In this document: piece after piece, positions 9,852-20,176 of the stretch
Position numbering within the stretch: the stretch's first letter is position 1
Layout of the letters: every line of letters starts with the position of its first letter
Assembly (NCBI GenBank): GCA_037444775.1
Contig: JBBILU010000005.1
Location: 1 to 64,000, forward strand
Direction of reading: 5' to 3'
Length of the DNA stretch: 64,000 nucleotides
Source of the DNA: JBBILU01 sp037444775
GTDB lineage: Bacteria; Patescibacteriota; Gracilibacteria; BD1-5; UBA6164
Made by a program: the position numbers and the translations under genes
Notes under the pieces: model-generated
The model's database searches: none
Told to the model about the DNA's origin: nothing
What the model saw: only the letters and a program-made list of their open reading frames with translations

Positions 9852-10304
9852 TTAAATAAAATAAGTTATATTTCTAGAAACTATTCCTTTTAAATCAAAT
9901 CTAATAGGAATTATAGGAATTTTTTTTATATCAACCCATTCATATCAAACAAATCTTTCTTTTTTCCTCGGCAGTGGATCTTTATCTCCATTATATCTAA
10001 CCAAAAATAAATAAACATCTTTTTCTATAATTGGTTTCTCTTCAAGATATCAAGCTGTAAAAGTATAATTCAATTTAGTTATAAATTTAATTACTTCTAA
10101 ATCTTTTTCAAGTAAACCTGCTTCTTCTCATATTTCTCTTGTTGCTGTATATTTTGCTATTTCTCAGGCCTCTATTTTTCATTTAGGAATAACATATTCC
10201 TCTTCTTCTCTTGAATTTAGCCATTTTAGCAAAAGAACTTCAATATTTCACTTTCGTTTTCTATAAACGATCCCTCCAGAACTTTTTTCATATTTTACAC
10301 TCAT
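9852..10304 (-). CDS. Nudix hydrolase
   Basis: The 150-residue protein contains a complete Nudix box, G-x5-E-x7-REIGEEAGL (about residues 38-60), where the internal glycines are TGA. It starts MSVKYEKSSGGIVYR, the usual first strand. Such enzymes cleave nucleoside diphosphates linked to another moiety; close family resemblance is to MutT/NTP- or NADH-type housekeeping Nudix proteins, and the substrate is not readable. It overlaps or abuts the MBL-fold gene, and a hairpin lies 80 bases upstream. Confidence 0.9.
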
Positions 10305-10386
10305 ATACTAGATTTTTAGAATAAAACTTGAAGCATATTATTTATTTTTTCAAAAAACTCAAATTTAAAAGGCTCTTTCTTTATTA

Positions 10387-10417
10387 AAAAAGTAGATTTT
10401 TAATAAATCTACTTTTT
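10387..10417 (-). terminator. Hairpin terminator
   Basis: A 13-bp stem (10387-10399 and 10405-10417) of AAAAAGTAGATTT and its complement with a 5-base loop has T-rich flanks. It follows the decayed fragment on the minus strand. Confidence 0.65.
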
Positions 10418-10422
10418 ATTTT

Positions 10423-10600
10423 TTAAAATATTCACAATTCTCTAAATAAATCATCTATGAAATTATCTTCTTTTTTAGTTATTTTTTTTCTATATATTTT
10501 ACTTTTTTATCTTCTTCATTAGCTATATTTTTTAGAGATGATATAAACTCTTTAGTTTCTGTGTTATTTTCGTAAGATTCATAATTATCAAATAATATTC
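10423..10600 (-). pseudogene. Decayed gene fragment between terminator and repeat
   Basis: Minus-strand translation shows a plausible C-terminal piece, 'ETKEFISSLKNIANEED', which stops at a TAA. A second frame then gives 'KEDNFIDDLFRELGIF'. A single-base shift would join them. The family is not recognised. The piece is cut at 10600, exactly where the 37-bp repeat begins, so an element probably inserted into or deleted the rest of the gene. Confidence 0.4.
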
Positions 10601-10637
10601 AATTTCTAAAAGTGTCCGGTCTCGGGCTAGAATTTAT
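10601..10637 (+). repeat. Second copy of the 37-bp IS30-associated repeat
   Basis: It is identical to 681-717, including the GC-rich core GTGTCCGGTCTCGGGCTAG. It stands alone, with no transposase sequence beside it, between the decayed fragment and the secreted propeller gene. It may be a solo IS end left by deletion. Confidence 0.75.
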
Positions 10638-10656
10638 AATTATAATAATAATTATC

Positions 10657-11952
10657 CTAAAACATAGAACAGTCCATAGAAACAACTTTTGAATTATTTT
10701 TGATATTTAATAAGTTATATGAATTATTTTCTGGAAAAATATTTACTCAAAGAGAATAAGTTGATTCAGGAATTCAAGCTTTTTCTTTATATGCTCAAAG
10801 AGAGCTAGAAGAAGTATAAGTTCAGTCAGAAGAAAAAGTCAATATAAAATCTCAACTAAAAGAATTATTATAACCAGATTCATTTACATCAGAATAATAA
10901 TTTGAGTGCATAAAAATTTGGTCTGTGTTTTCATCATATTTTAATGTTTTTAACATAAAAGATGGATTATAATGTCAAATATATTCAATTCAAGAAACAT
11001 TAATACCTGTTTTTCAATTACTATCTTGATATGTGTATGCAATTGAATCATTACTATCAATGATTTCTACATCAATAATATTTCAAGTTAATGAAACTTT
11101 TTTAAATCAATCTTTAATTATTTCTGACTCAGAATATCAATCATAAAAATTTGTTTGAACAAATGCTAAACTTTTAGAATCAGAAGAAAAATCTATATCA
11201 TAAATAAGATCATAACCTTTTGATAATATTTTATTTTTTTCAACTAAAATAATTTTTCAATTGGCATCAGAAACAGCTACCACAAGTCTTTTTCAATCAT
11301 CTGAAAAATTAAGTGAATCTAAAGAATAACCCCAAACATCTTTTATTCTTGAAACTAATTTATTATTTTGATAAACTAAATAATCATTTCTTCATAAATT
11401 ATATTCAGATAGCATATATGCTATACTATCTCAATTTGGAGAAACCTTAGAGGTAGTTATATTTTTTGTTCTTTTTATTAATTTATCTCCTAAATATACC
11501 GTAGTGACTCAAGATTTATTACTTAAAACATAAGAAAAAACATCGGTATTTTTTGCTATACTAACATTAGGTATGCTTATTCATTTTTTAAAAGTTTTTA
11601 AGATTTCTCAATCTTTTATCAAATAAAACTTTCAAGACTTATCAGAAATTGCTAAAATATAATTTTTTCAGTTAGAATCAAATGTAAATCAATTATCTAA
11701 TGTAAAATTATATTTATATAAAGATATTCTATTTTTTGAATCATCAATAAGTTTATAATGATTTTTATTTTTCTCCAAAACAACAGGAGACTCTCAATTA
11801 TGAATAATTATCATTTCATCAGGATTTTTAACATTAAATTCAGAAGAGGTACAAGAAAAGTCTCTTTCTCATCATCAAGCATAAGTAAAACTTGGAATAA
11901 TATTTAAAGCTAAAATAGAAATTAAAGCTACTATAGACAATCTTTTTTTCAT
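10657..11952 (-). CDS. Secreted beta-propeller-like (WD40/TolB-type) protein
   Basis: The 431-residue protein has a signal peptide (MKKRLSIVALISILALNIIPSFTYA, cleaved after about residue 25), then repeats of a 'S-P-N/D-G-D-S-I-A-Y' type: 'VSPNGDSIAYML', 'FSDDGKRLVVAV', 'FSSDSKSLAFVQ'. These are typical of PD40/TolB and WD40-like propellers, with about 6 blades expected from the length. Many blade glycines are TGA. It is probably a cell-surface or periplasmic binding protein; the partner is unknown. It lies downstream of the giant gene on the same strand (182 bases). Confidence 0.65.
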
Positions 11953-12133
11953 ATAAAAATATTTAAAAATATAAATCTTCCTCTTGGAATTAAAATAAAT
12001 ATAGCTTTTTTTTGTATGATTTGTGTAAGAAATAAAGAAAACATATAAAAATTTTTATACGGTTTTTTTATATCAGCCTCATCATCAGAATCTCAGTCAA
12101 ATTTGAATAGTCTATTTTTTTTCTAGGAGTCTG

Positions 12134-15100
12134 TTATAAAATTTGTTTTACTCTTAAAGGTACTTTAGATAAAGGATCTTTAAAAGGATTTTGATCAATA
12201 GAAACAGTCTTTCATCAATATAAAATATTATTTATTATTGGTTCTAATTTATTGTCTTCACTTCAACTAATTAATTTGTCTATAGAAACTTCAGAAAATT
12301 CTCTCAAGTATAATCCCCATCTATTCAAAGCTTCTCAAGTTGGAGATGTTGAATTATTATAAGAATTTAATACATCTACTCTACCTCAATGGTTATCAAG
12401 AAGTCAAGCTATCAGTTGTGTAAGTCTATCTTTAACATATTTCTTTTGGGCAAGTCTATTTAAAGGATCATCTACTTTTTTTGCTCAAAGATTTATTATT
12501 TTATTTCAAATAGAATCAAAATCATCAACTATACATTTCCAAAGTTTATTTCATCAAAGAGTATTAGAAAATCAACCTCATTGATTATATCTTAAGTAAA
12601 GTCTTGTTTGCTCTCTAATATTTAATCAAAGTCAAGCATCTCACCAAGCATCAGTCATAGATGCTTCTCAAAAAGTTCACATTGTTCAAAATGAATCTTC
12701 TGTAGAAAGTAAATTATAATAAGTATTATAATTTTTACTTGAATCTTTTTTTAATAATATTAGCTTTTCAGCTTTATCAAGTCGTGGATCTTTAGAATTA
12801 TCTCAAGAAAGTCACATGTTCATTGCTCTCATTATAGAAGCTCAATATTTAGAATAAAACTTTCTAGTTTCTTTTATTCTTTTCTCAACACTCATTGAGT
12901 TTTCTTTTGCGAGTCTTCTTATATTCAAAGCATCTTGATATATTCAAGGATAAGTTGAATTTAAATCTTTTGCAACCTCAACAACAATATCATTGAAAAG
13001 ATCCATTTTTGCTTTATCTTTAGAAAAAATTGCTGTAACCATAGGTATTTTTTGTCAATCCCAAAGTGACTTAATTTCATTAAGCATTAAAGAATCTGTA
13101 TGATAAAGTGCTCATGAAAACAATAAAGAAAAAATAACTTCATTCATTTCTTCCAAACTTCAACCCTTTTCTGCAGCTCTTTTTGCCCATCAAATAGCTT
13201 CAGTTATAGTTCATCACTCAGCTTCTCATAATCATCAATCAATCATTTCTTTTAAAATGTTCTTGTTTTTTGCATCATCATATCACTTTTGAAAACCTTC
13301 CCTAGAACCTTTATTTTTTTTTGCTTCAAATTCTTTATGTAATCTAGATCTTCTTTTTATTCAATTTAATCATCATGATTTACATTGTTGTTTTAAAAGT
13401 TTTAACATTAAATCTTCTTCTGAAAAAGTTTGATTATTATCAATACAATATTCTTCATGTTTTTTATATAATTCATCTCATATTCTTCATCAAAAAGCTT
13501 CATACCACAAGAATTTTCACTTATACTCAAACATTTCTGCCTTTCAAGTAAGTGACCCGTATTTTTCAACCATAAAAAGCAAAGCAGCTTCTTTTTTGTA
13601 CTCTGGAGTATTTCTATTTTTTATCCGTGATTTAATTAAAGGAATAGAATCCTTTGAATCTATTTTTCATAAATTTGCTATTTCCTTTTCTGTTTCAGAT
13701 TTTTCAACATCTTCTGCTTTCATCTGTAAATCATATCAAACATTTCAAGGAATCCATTTTCAAATACCAGCTGCTATTTTTGTAGAGTGAATATCAGTTC
13801 ATCTTTTCAATCTCTCTTGAACTGCCTGTAAAGCCATATTTCATCAAGAAATAAGCTCTGATATAGAATAATTATTTAAAAGCCTTAATAAAAAATCTCC
13901 CTTTATATCTTTATTCTTTAGTTTGTCTTTTCAGATTTTTTCTTCTTTTTTTTCTTCTAAAAGAGGAGTAAAATTATATTGTTCTATAAAATTATGTAAA
14001 TTGTTCAACTTAATAGTATAAGTTGTTTTTGACATACTATAATTTTTTTCTATTTTCTTAATTTCTTTTTTTCACTTTTTTTCAGTTGAATTTTTTACAT
14101 CAATTTCTCAATATCTAACAGTAACATAATCTCAATCTATTTTTTCTAGTTTTAAAATAGATGTTCAATCTCATTTATTTTCTTTATCTGAAAATAACAT
14201 TGTTATTTCTTCATCTTTTTTTCAATCTGTTCATTTTTTTATAAATCATCCAGAAGAAGAAAATTCAAATCATTTCCAAGCAGACTTTTCTATTAAATCA
14301 GAAAAATCTCTTATTTTTTCAACTCTTTTAGCTTTTTTATCTCTGAAAGCTTCAAAAAATGCAGCAAAAGAAATATTTTCAATAATTCAATCTGCTCATC
14401 TCATAGAAACTTCTCATTTTTCTAAATCAGCTCAAAGAATTTCAAAACTAACTTTATTTCAAGATTCTTCTATTTCTATAAAAATTCATTTATTTAAAGC
14501 TAAACTGGTTCAAGCTCAATCTATAGTATCTAATTGACTTAAAAGTTGTTGAAAATTATACAAAGATACTGTTTGTTTTGAACTTAGACCATTACCATTT
14601 AAACTTTGTATATTAGTGTTTAACTCTTTCAATCTTTCTTCTAATTCTTTTTTTTGAAATTCTAATTTATCTTTTTCAATTCAAGAAGGAACTTTAGTTA
14701 ACTTTGTGGTTATTTCAGTTATTTGTTGCTCTAATTGTTCCTTTCTTACATTCAAAGTAGAAAATAAATCTTCATTTACTTTTTTTGAAGAATTTTTATA
14801 ATCCTGTTCTGAAATTAATTCTAAATTATAAGAAATTAAATTTTTATCTTCTTTAATTTCTGATGGAGTAAAAACTGGTATTTTGTTTCAAGATTTTTCA
14901 AAAAATTCTTTTAATAGTTTTTCTATATCTCAATATGACTTTGTTTCAAAAGATGCTTGTCTATCTAAACTAATTTTATTTCAAGCTCAAACAACAGTGT
15001 AAGAAAATATTTTCTTTACATCATCAAAAGAATCAATCCTTATATATCAATCTTCTTTTCAGTCTTTTCAAGGAATTTTTATAATATTTCATTTAGAAAA

Positions 15101-16171
15101 ATTTCTTGGAACTGTTAAAATATTATCAAGTCTTCTTCTTAATTCAATACTACTATTAGCTCAAATCTCATCATTTTTTAAAGAATCTTCTACGGCTTTA
15201 TCTAATTCTATAAATCATCTACTTTCAGGATCAGCTATTTTATCTAAATTTTCTCAATCAAGTAATTTTTTTAGAGATTTTGTTTCTACTAAAATATCCT
15301 CATCTCTTAGATTTCAAGCCAATTCTTTTATTTGAGTTTTTAATAAATTTCTATCTGAAATTGATAATTTAGAAGCAACTCTTTCTTCAACTAATTTTTC
15401 CTTTTCTGCTAATATTTCTTTATTATTTAGAAGTCCCAAATTTTTTGCTTCTTCTAAAGTAATGTATGGCATAAATTTGTAAACAAATTGAGCTTTCTCA
15501 CTTTTATTTAAAAGCCCCGTTTTAAATAATACTGAAATATCCACAGAATCCAGTGTTCAAATATTTTTTGCTTTTGATAAAACAGATATAGCATCTTCTT
15601 TTTTCTGAGGGTCTAGTTTTTCAAATCTTTTTTGTAATTCTTTTTCTCAAGGAAAAAAGTTAAGAATTTCAAGTAAAGATGGATTTCATAATTTCTTTTT
15701 AGCAAATTCTTGTCTTTTTTTATCACTAGAAATAAGTTCTAATACCTCTTTACTACTTAAACTTTTAACTTCTTTGTCTAACTTCTCTTGTTCGTTTTTA
15801 GATTCTAAAGAATATTCTGATAGTAAAATTGATTTCAAAGACTTTTCATTATTAACTAAAGAAATATAATATTTCCCTAAAGTTGTTTTTAACAAAAAAT
15901 TATTTATTCATTCTCAAATTCTTAAATCAGAAAATTTCTCTGAAAACCTAGCTTTTGATTTTTCTAAATCTTTTTTTACTTCTGGATCCAAAGTAGCCTC
16001 ATCTGATGAAAAAATAATATTAAGTAAAGATTTCGCATTAGGTTTTTCATCAAAATCTTTTGCATAGATATGTAAGAATTCCCAAGTCAAAGATTCCTGT
16101 TTTTTTTGTTTATTATTAGAATTTAATGAATTAGTATTTTCATTTACTTCAGAAGGATTTTCTGCTACCAT
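12134..16171 (-). CDS. Giant hypothetical protein (1345 residues)
   Basis: This is the longest gene in the window, a single frame with dozens of TGA glycines. It starts MVAENPSEVNENTN; an in-frame ATG 21 codons upstream is possible but would add an unlikely hydrophobic leader. There is no signal peptide or clear membrane segment. Residues about 1-450 are lysine- and glutamate-rich helices with 'EKLVEERVASK'-type coiled coil, residues 480-560 a strong coiled coil ('EQLEQQITEITTKL'), then a strand-rich part with small-barrel-like segments (DGDYVTVRYGEIDV), and a helical C-terminal half ending PLRVKQIL. The architecture recalls large cytoplasmic proteins seen in Gracilibacteria and Absconditabacteria genomes. 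No catalytic motif was recognised and no function is proposed. Confidence 0.75.
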
Positions 16172-16252
16172 AAAATATAAATTAATTTTTAAAATATTTT
16201 GTAGCATTTTACTATAAAAATACAAAAAAAGCAAAAATAAACAAAATCTTTT

Positions 16253-18295
16253 TTATAAGCCTTTATTTTCATAAAAAACCTCTAAGTCAACTCATTTTCA
16301 CATAAAATCAAAAAATAAATCTTTTGCATCTTTACTAGATCAAGCTTCTAAAATTTTTTCTCTATATTTTTTAGCTGTTTTTTCATTGAAAATTCAGTTT
16401 TTCTTAAATTCTGAAAAAATATTTAATTCCATAATTTCAGCCCAAATATAGCTATAATATCCAGAAGCATAGGATCAATCAAAAATATGTCCGAAAGTAC
16501 AATATGAATTATATTGAATGTCTTTTTTTTCAAAAATTCTATATTTATCAAAAACTTTTTTTACTTTTTTTTCTAAAGATTTTATGTTTTTGGGAATTTT
16601 ATTTCAATGTAGTGAGAAATCTAAAAAAGTTAATTTATTTTGAGACAAAATATTTAATCAAATTCATAAGTTCTTTAACTTTTCAAAAGTTTCTAAAAAT
16701 GTTTCTGGAATTTCTTCTTCAGTTTCAAAATGTTTAGCAAAAAATTTCACAGATTCTTTTTCTGAAACCCAATGTTCCAAAAATTGAGATGGAACTTCTA
16801 CAAAATCCCATTCAACTCAAAATCAGCTTAATTCTGGATATTTTGATTTTGCTAACATTTGATGTGTTGCATGACCAAATTCATGAAAAATAGTCTCAAC
16901 TTCTCATAAGCTAAGTAAACTAAAATTTTCTTCTGACAATTCTTTATTAGATAACTCTTGTTTACGAGGTTTTTCAAAATTACAAACATTTATAATAAAA
17001 GGTAATTTTTCTTTAAATTTTCATTTTAAGTCATTTGCCCAAGCTCAAGAATTTTTTTCTTTTCTGTAAAATGGATCTAGCATATAAAATGCTATTTTTT
17101 CTCAATCTTTCCAAACTTCATAAAATTTGCAATCAGAAAAAAAACTATTATCCGAGAATTTTTTATAAACTTCTTTCATTTCTAAACCAAAAAGTTTTTT
17201 TGCAACATCAAAAAGTCAAGCTAAAACATTGTTAAATTCAAAATATTTTTTAACTTCTTGCTCATTTAATTTATATTTAGTTTCTTTTAATTTTCTATAA
17301 AAATATGGTAAATCCCAAGGATGAATATCACAAAGTTTAAAATACTTTTTTAGAAAATATAACTCTTTTCTAGCTTTTTGCTTAGCTTTTTTTGTTATTG
17401 GTTTTATTAAAGCTTCAACTTCTTCTTTACTATCAGCCATTTTATGAATAAAAGCTAATTCATTAAAACTATTATATCAAAGAATTTCTGCTTTTTCTTT
17501 CCTTAAATTAATTATTTGTAAAATATTTTTTTTGTTATCAAATTTTCAGCTAGAAGCAAAACTAGAATGTTTTTTGTAAAAAAATTTTCTAATTTCTCTT
17601 GAGCTACAATATTTCATAACATTTGAATAATCCGAAGGACTTGCTCAAAAAGTATATCAATTTTCATTTTTTACACTTTCTGCAATTGAATTTGGTAATT
17701 CTTGTAAAAATTCAAGATTTGGGAAAGTATATGAAAAAGTTTTTTCACTATCTATTTCATTATTGGAAAATTTATTAGAAAGTTTAGCTAATTTTTTTGA
17801 TATTTTTTTTAGTTTATTTTGCTTTTCTGCTTTTAAATTTATTCATCTTTCTTCAAACTTTTTAACAACATCTTTCAGTATTCTTTTTTGTTCATAATTT
17901 AGACTTGTTTTTTCTAAAATATACTTACAAATTTCATAATATTTTTTATTATATGAAACAAAATGTCAATAATCAATTAATTTTGGTTCAAATTCTTCAA
18001 TAATTTTTCTTATTTTTTCATTACTATTTACACTGTAATAATGGCTTAAAAAAGACCAGTATATATCTAAAATAGATTCTTTATCAAAAAAAATTTCAAA
18101 ATTAACTTTTTCTAAAGGCAATTCTAAATTTTTCTCAAAATCTTTTTTTTCTTCATCTAAAAGTTCATTTAATAACTCTAAAGAAATATTCAAAGCTTTT
18201 TCATTAAATAATACTTCAAAATCTGGAAAAGAATTTTTTAATAATTCTTGTTTTATAAGGTTTTTTACCTCAAGAGTATTTGCTTCAGTGTACAT
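16253..18295 (-). CDS. M3-family metallopeptidase (oligoendopeptidase)
   Basis: The 680-residue protein carries the zinc motif HEFGH (His471, Glu472, His475) in the sequence IFHEFGHATHQM, with a second zinc Glu expected about 25 residues on. Length and domain order match the thimet oligopeptidase / Dcp / PrlC branch of M3. It degrades short peptides, probably from the cytosolic protein turnover of a peptide-consuming host-associated cell. There is no signal peptide. It lies between the giant gene and rlmH on the same strand; spacing to rlmH is 73 bases. Confidence 0.9.
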
Positions 18296-18368
18296 AATTT
18301 TTATTTATTTAAATATTTTTTAAAAGATTTAGTATAATTTTTTGTTTCGGGAATATTTCATAAAAAAG

Positions 18369-18821
18369 TTATTTATTATAATCTGTTCATTTTTTGATCA
18401 TTCAAGTTCTATAAATTTGTTCAATTAAAACAAGTAAGGCTAAACTATGAGGAAAAGTGAGTTTAGATAAACTTAATTCTAAATCACAAATTTTTTTCAG
18501 TTTTTCATAATCAATTCAATTTGCTCATCAAATATAAAAATTAATTTTAGAAAAATAATTTTTAGTTTTTTCTATTAAATCATAAAAACTTGTAGTATCC
18601 AAATTTTTTCAATTTGGTGACAAAATTATATGAAAAGCTTTATTTGTTTCAATAATTTTTTTAATTTTTTCAGTTTCTTCTGATATGATTAAGTTAGGAT
18701 TTGTTAGCCTAGAAGGTTTTAGCTTTTCTATTTTTAGACTTTTTCAAAGTCTTTTTTCATACTCTTTTATAGCATCCTCATAAATTTTGAAACTATCAGC
18801 AAAAATATATATTGTAAACAT
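18369..18821 (-). CDS. rlmH: 23S rRNA pseudouridine-1915 N3-methyltransferase RlmH
   Basis: The 150-residue SPOUT protein has the family's ends: 'MFTIYIFADS', a glycine-rich SAM knot region 'FYIGGANGID' and 'LSLSKLTFPHSLALLVLIEQIYRTGMI'. The last block is diagnostic. It methylates the pseudouridine at 1915 in helix 69 of 23S rRNA on the 70S ribosome. It directly follows the PrsW-like gene with one base between the stop and this start, so the two are cotranscribed. Confidence 0.92.
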
Positions 18822-18822
18822 T

Positions 18823-19791
18823 TTAGTCGCGATAAAAAATAGAGCTGATATAAAAATATCAACCAATAAAATAAATTATTATAATAAAAGAAAAGCCAAA
18901 AGTAAGACTAACATCAAAAATCATATGTAAAAAAATTCAAGAAAAAAGTCATACAAAAAAAGTTTTTATGAAATTTATACTAAGCTCTTTTTTAGCAAAA
19001 TAAATGAAAGCTTTTGAGAAAAAATAAGCAATCACGGAAGAGCATAAAACATGAACCATAACAGAGAAGACAGATCTGAAAAAATAAATTTTTGCTAATT
19101 CTAAATTAAGTCAAAAATTCAAATAAAGGTTATAAATATACAAAATATTTTCTACTAAACTAAATCATAAAGCAACGAAGATGGCATAAAGAACTCATTT
19201 GTCAATAGTTTTTATTTTAGATGAACTTGTTTGAATAAAATTAAAATGTTTAGAAGTTTCTTCAATAAATGCAACTATAACATAATAAAAAAATATTAGC
19301 TTAATTGAATCAAAAATCGTATTTCAGAAACTTAAAGTTTCTATGACTTTAGAATTTCATAAATTTAATTTAGAAAAAAATAAAATTATAAAAGATAAAA
19401 CTATAATAAAAGCTATAAATATTAAAATATTTTTTAAATATAAATATAATGTTTCTTTACTTCTATTGAGCCAAGAAACAAATATAAAAGCAATTCAAGC
19501 AATCAAAAAAGTAAAAAGAGAAAGGGAAATTACAAAGTTAATTAGGTTTTCAAAACTATTTAATTTTGATATATAATGGAAAATATTCAGAATAGAAAAC
19601 GAAGAATTTTCAATAATTTTATCCAAATATAAAATAGGAATCACAGAAATTCCTCATCAAAAAATTCAAACAAAAAATCTTGTTTTATTAAATTTTGTGT
19701 TGTCAATATATGAAAAAACATATCCCCAAATCAAAATAGGAATAAGTGAAATAAAACTCAGAAGAATTATTGTTATAATTTTTTCTATCAT
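18823..19791 (-). CDS. PrsW-family intramembrane metalloprotease
   Basis: The 322-residue polytopic membrane protein has about 8 hydrophobic segments. PrsW-type motifs appear in order: 'AFIEETSKHF' (E-E-x-x-K), 'FVALGFSLVENILY' (F-x-x-x-E), and 'FLHMIFDVSLT' (H-x-x-x-D). PrsW cleaves an anti-sigma factor in Bacillus; the substrate here is unknown, and no obvious anti-sigma factor is nearby. It may process membrane proteins in an envelope-stress response. The start is the ATG at 19791; the gene immediately precedes rlmH. Confidence 0.85.
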
Positions 19792-19857
19792 TTATTTAAT
19801 TTAGTGAATAGTTTTTTAAAATTATAGTATTTTTTGCTTTTTGTCAAAAAATATAAT

Positions 19858-19894
19858 AAAAGGTAATTATAGAGAAATTCCATAATTACCTTTT
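19858..19894 (-). terminator. Terminator after the bL33 gene
   Basis: A 13-bp stem (19858-19870 and 19882-19894) of AAAAGGTAATTAT and complement is flanked by A and T runs, directly past the bL33 stop. Confidence 0.7.
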
Positions 19895-19911
19895 TATAAA
19901 TTGATTGGTTA

Positions 19912-20094
19912 TTACCCTTTTTTCAATTCTTTCAATTTTAACACCTCGTGTTTTTTTGTTCTTTTGTTGTATTTTCTCAAAGTTGGTCATTTTACTCCTG
20001 CTGCAAAATTCTTTTTTTGAATATTTGTAACATGAACAAGATTTCCAGTTTCTGTTGAGTAGTAACCAACATAAGTTCTTTTACCTTTTGCCAT
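19912..20094 (-). CDS. rpmG: Ribosomal protein bL33
   Basis: The 60-residue basic protein MAKGKRTYVGYYS…KKNF…TLRKYNKRTKKHEVLKLKELKKG has the bL33 pattern: N-terminal MAKxKR, central T-x-N, and a C-terminal 'L-x-K-Y-x-K-x-x-K-K-H-E'. No zinc-binding cysteines are present, so it is the zinc-independent form. It is a single-gene transcription unit ending in a hairpin. The C-terminal K-Y-N…K-H motif is what decides this; other very short L-proteins are excluded by it. Confidence 0.82.
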
Positions 20095-20176
20095 ATTTTA
20101 GTTATTATTAATTAAAATCGGTGCTAATTATATAGTTTTTTTAAAAATATCAAATTTTTTTTGTTTATTTTCTTTT

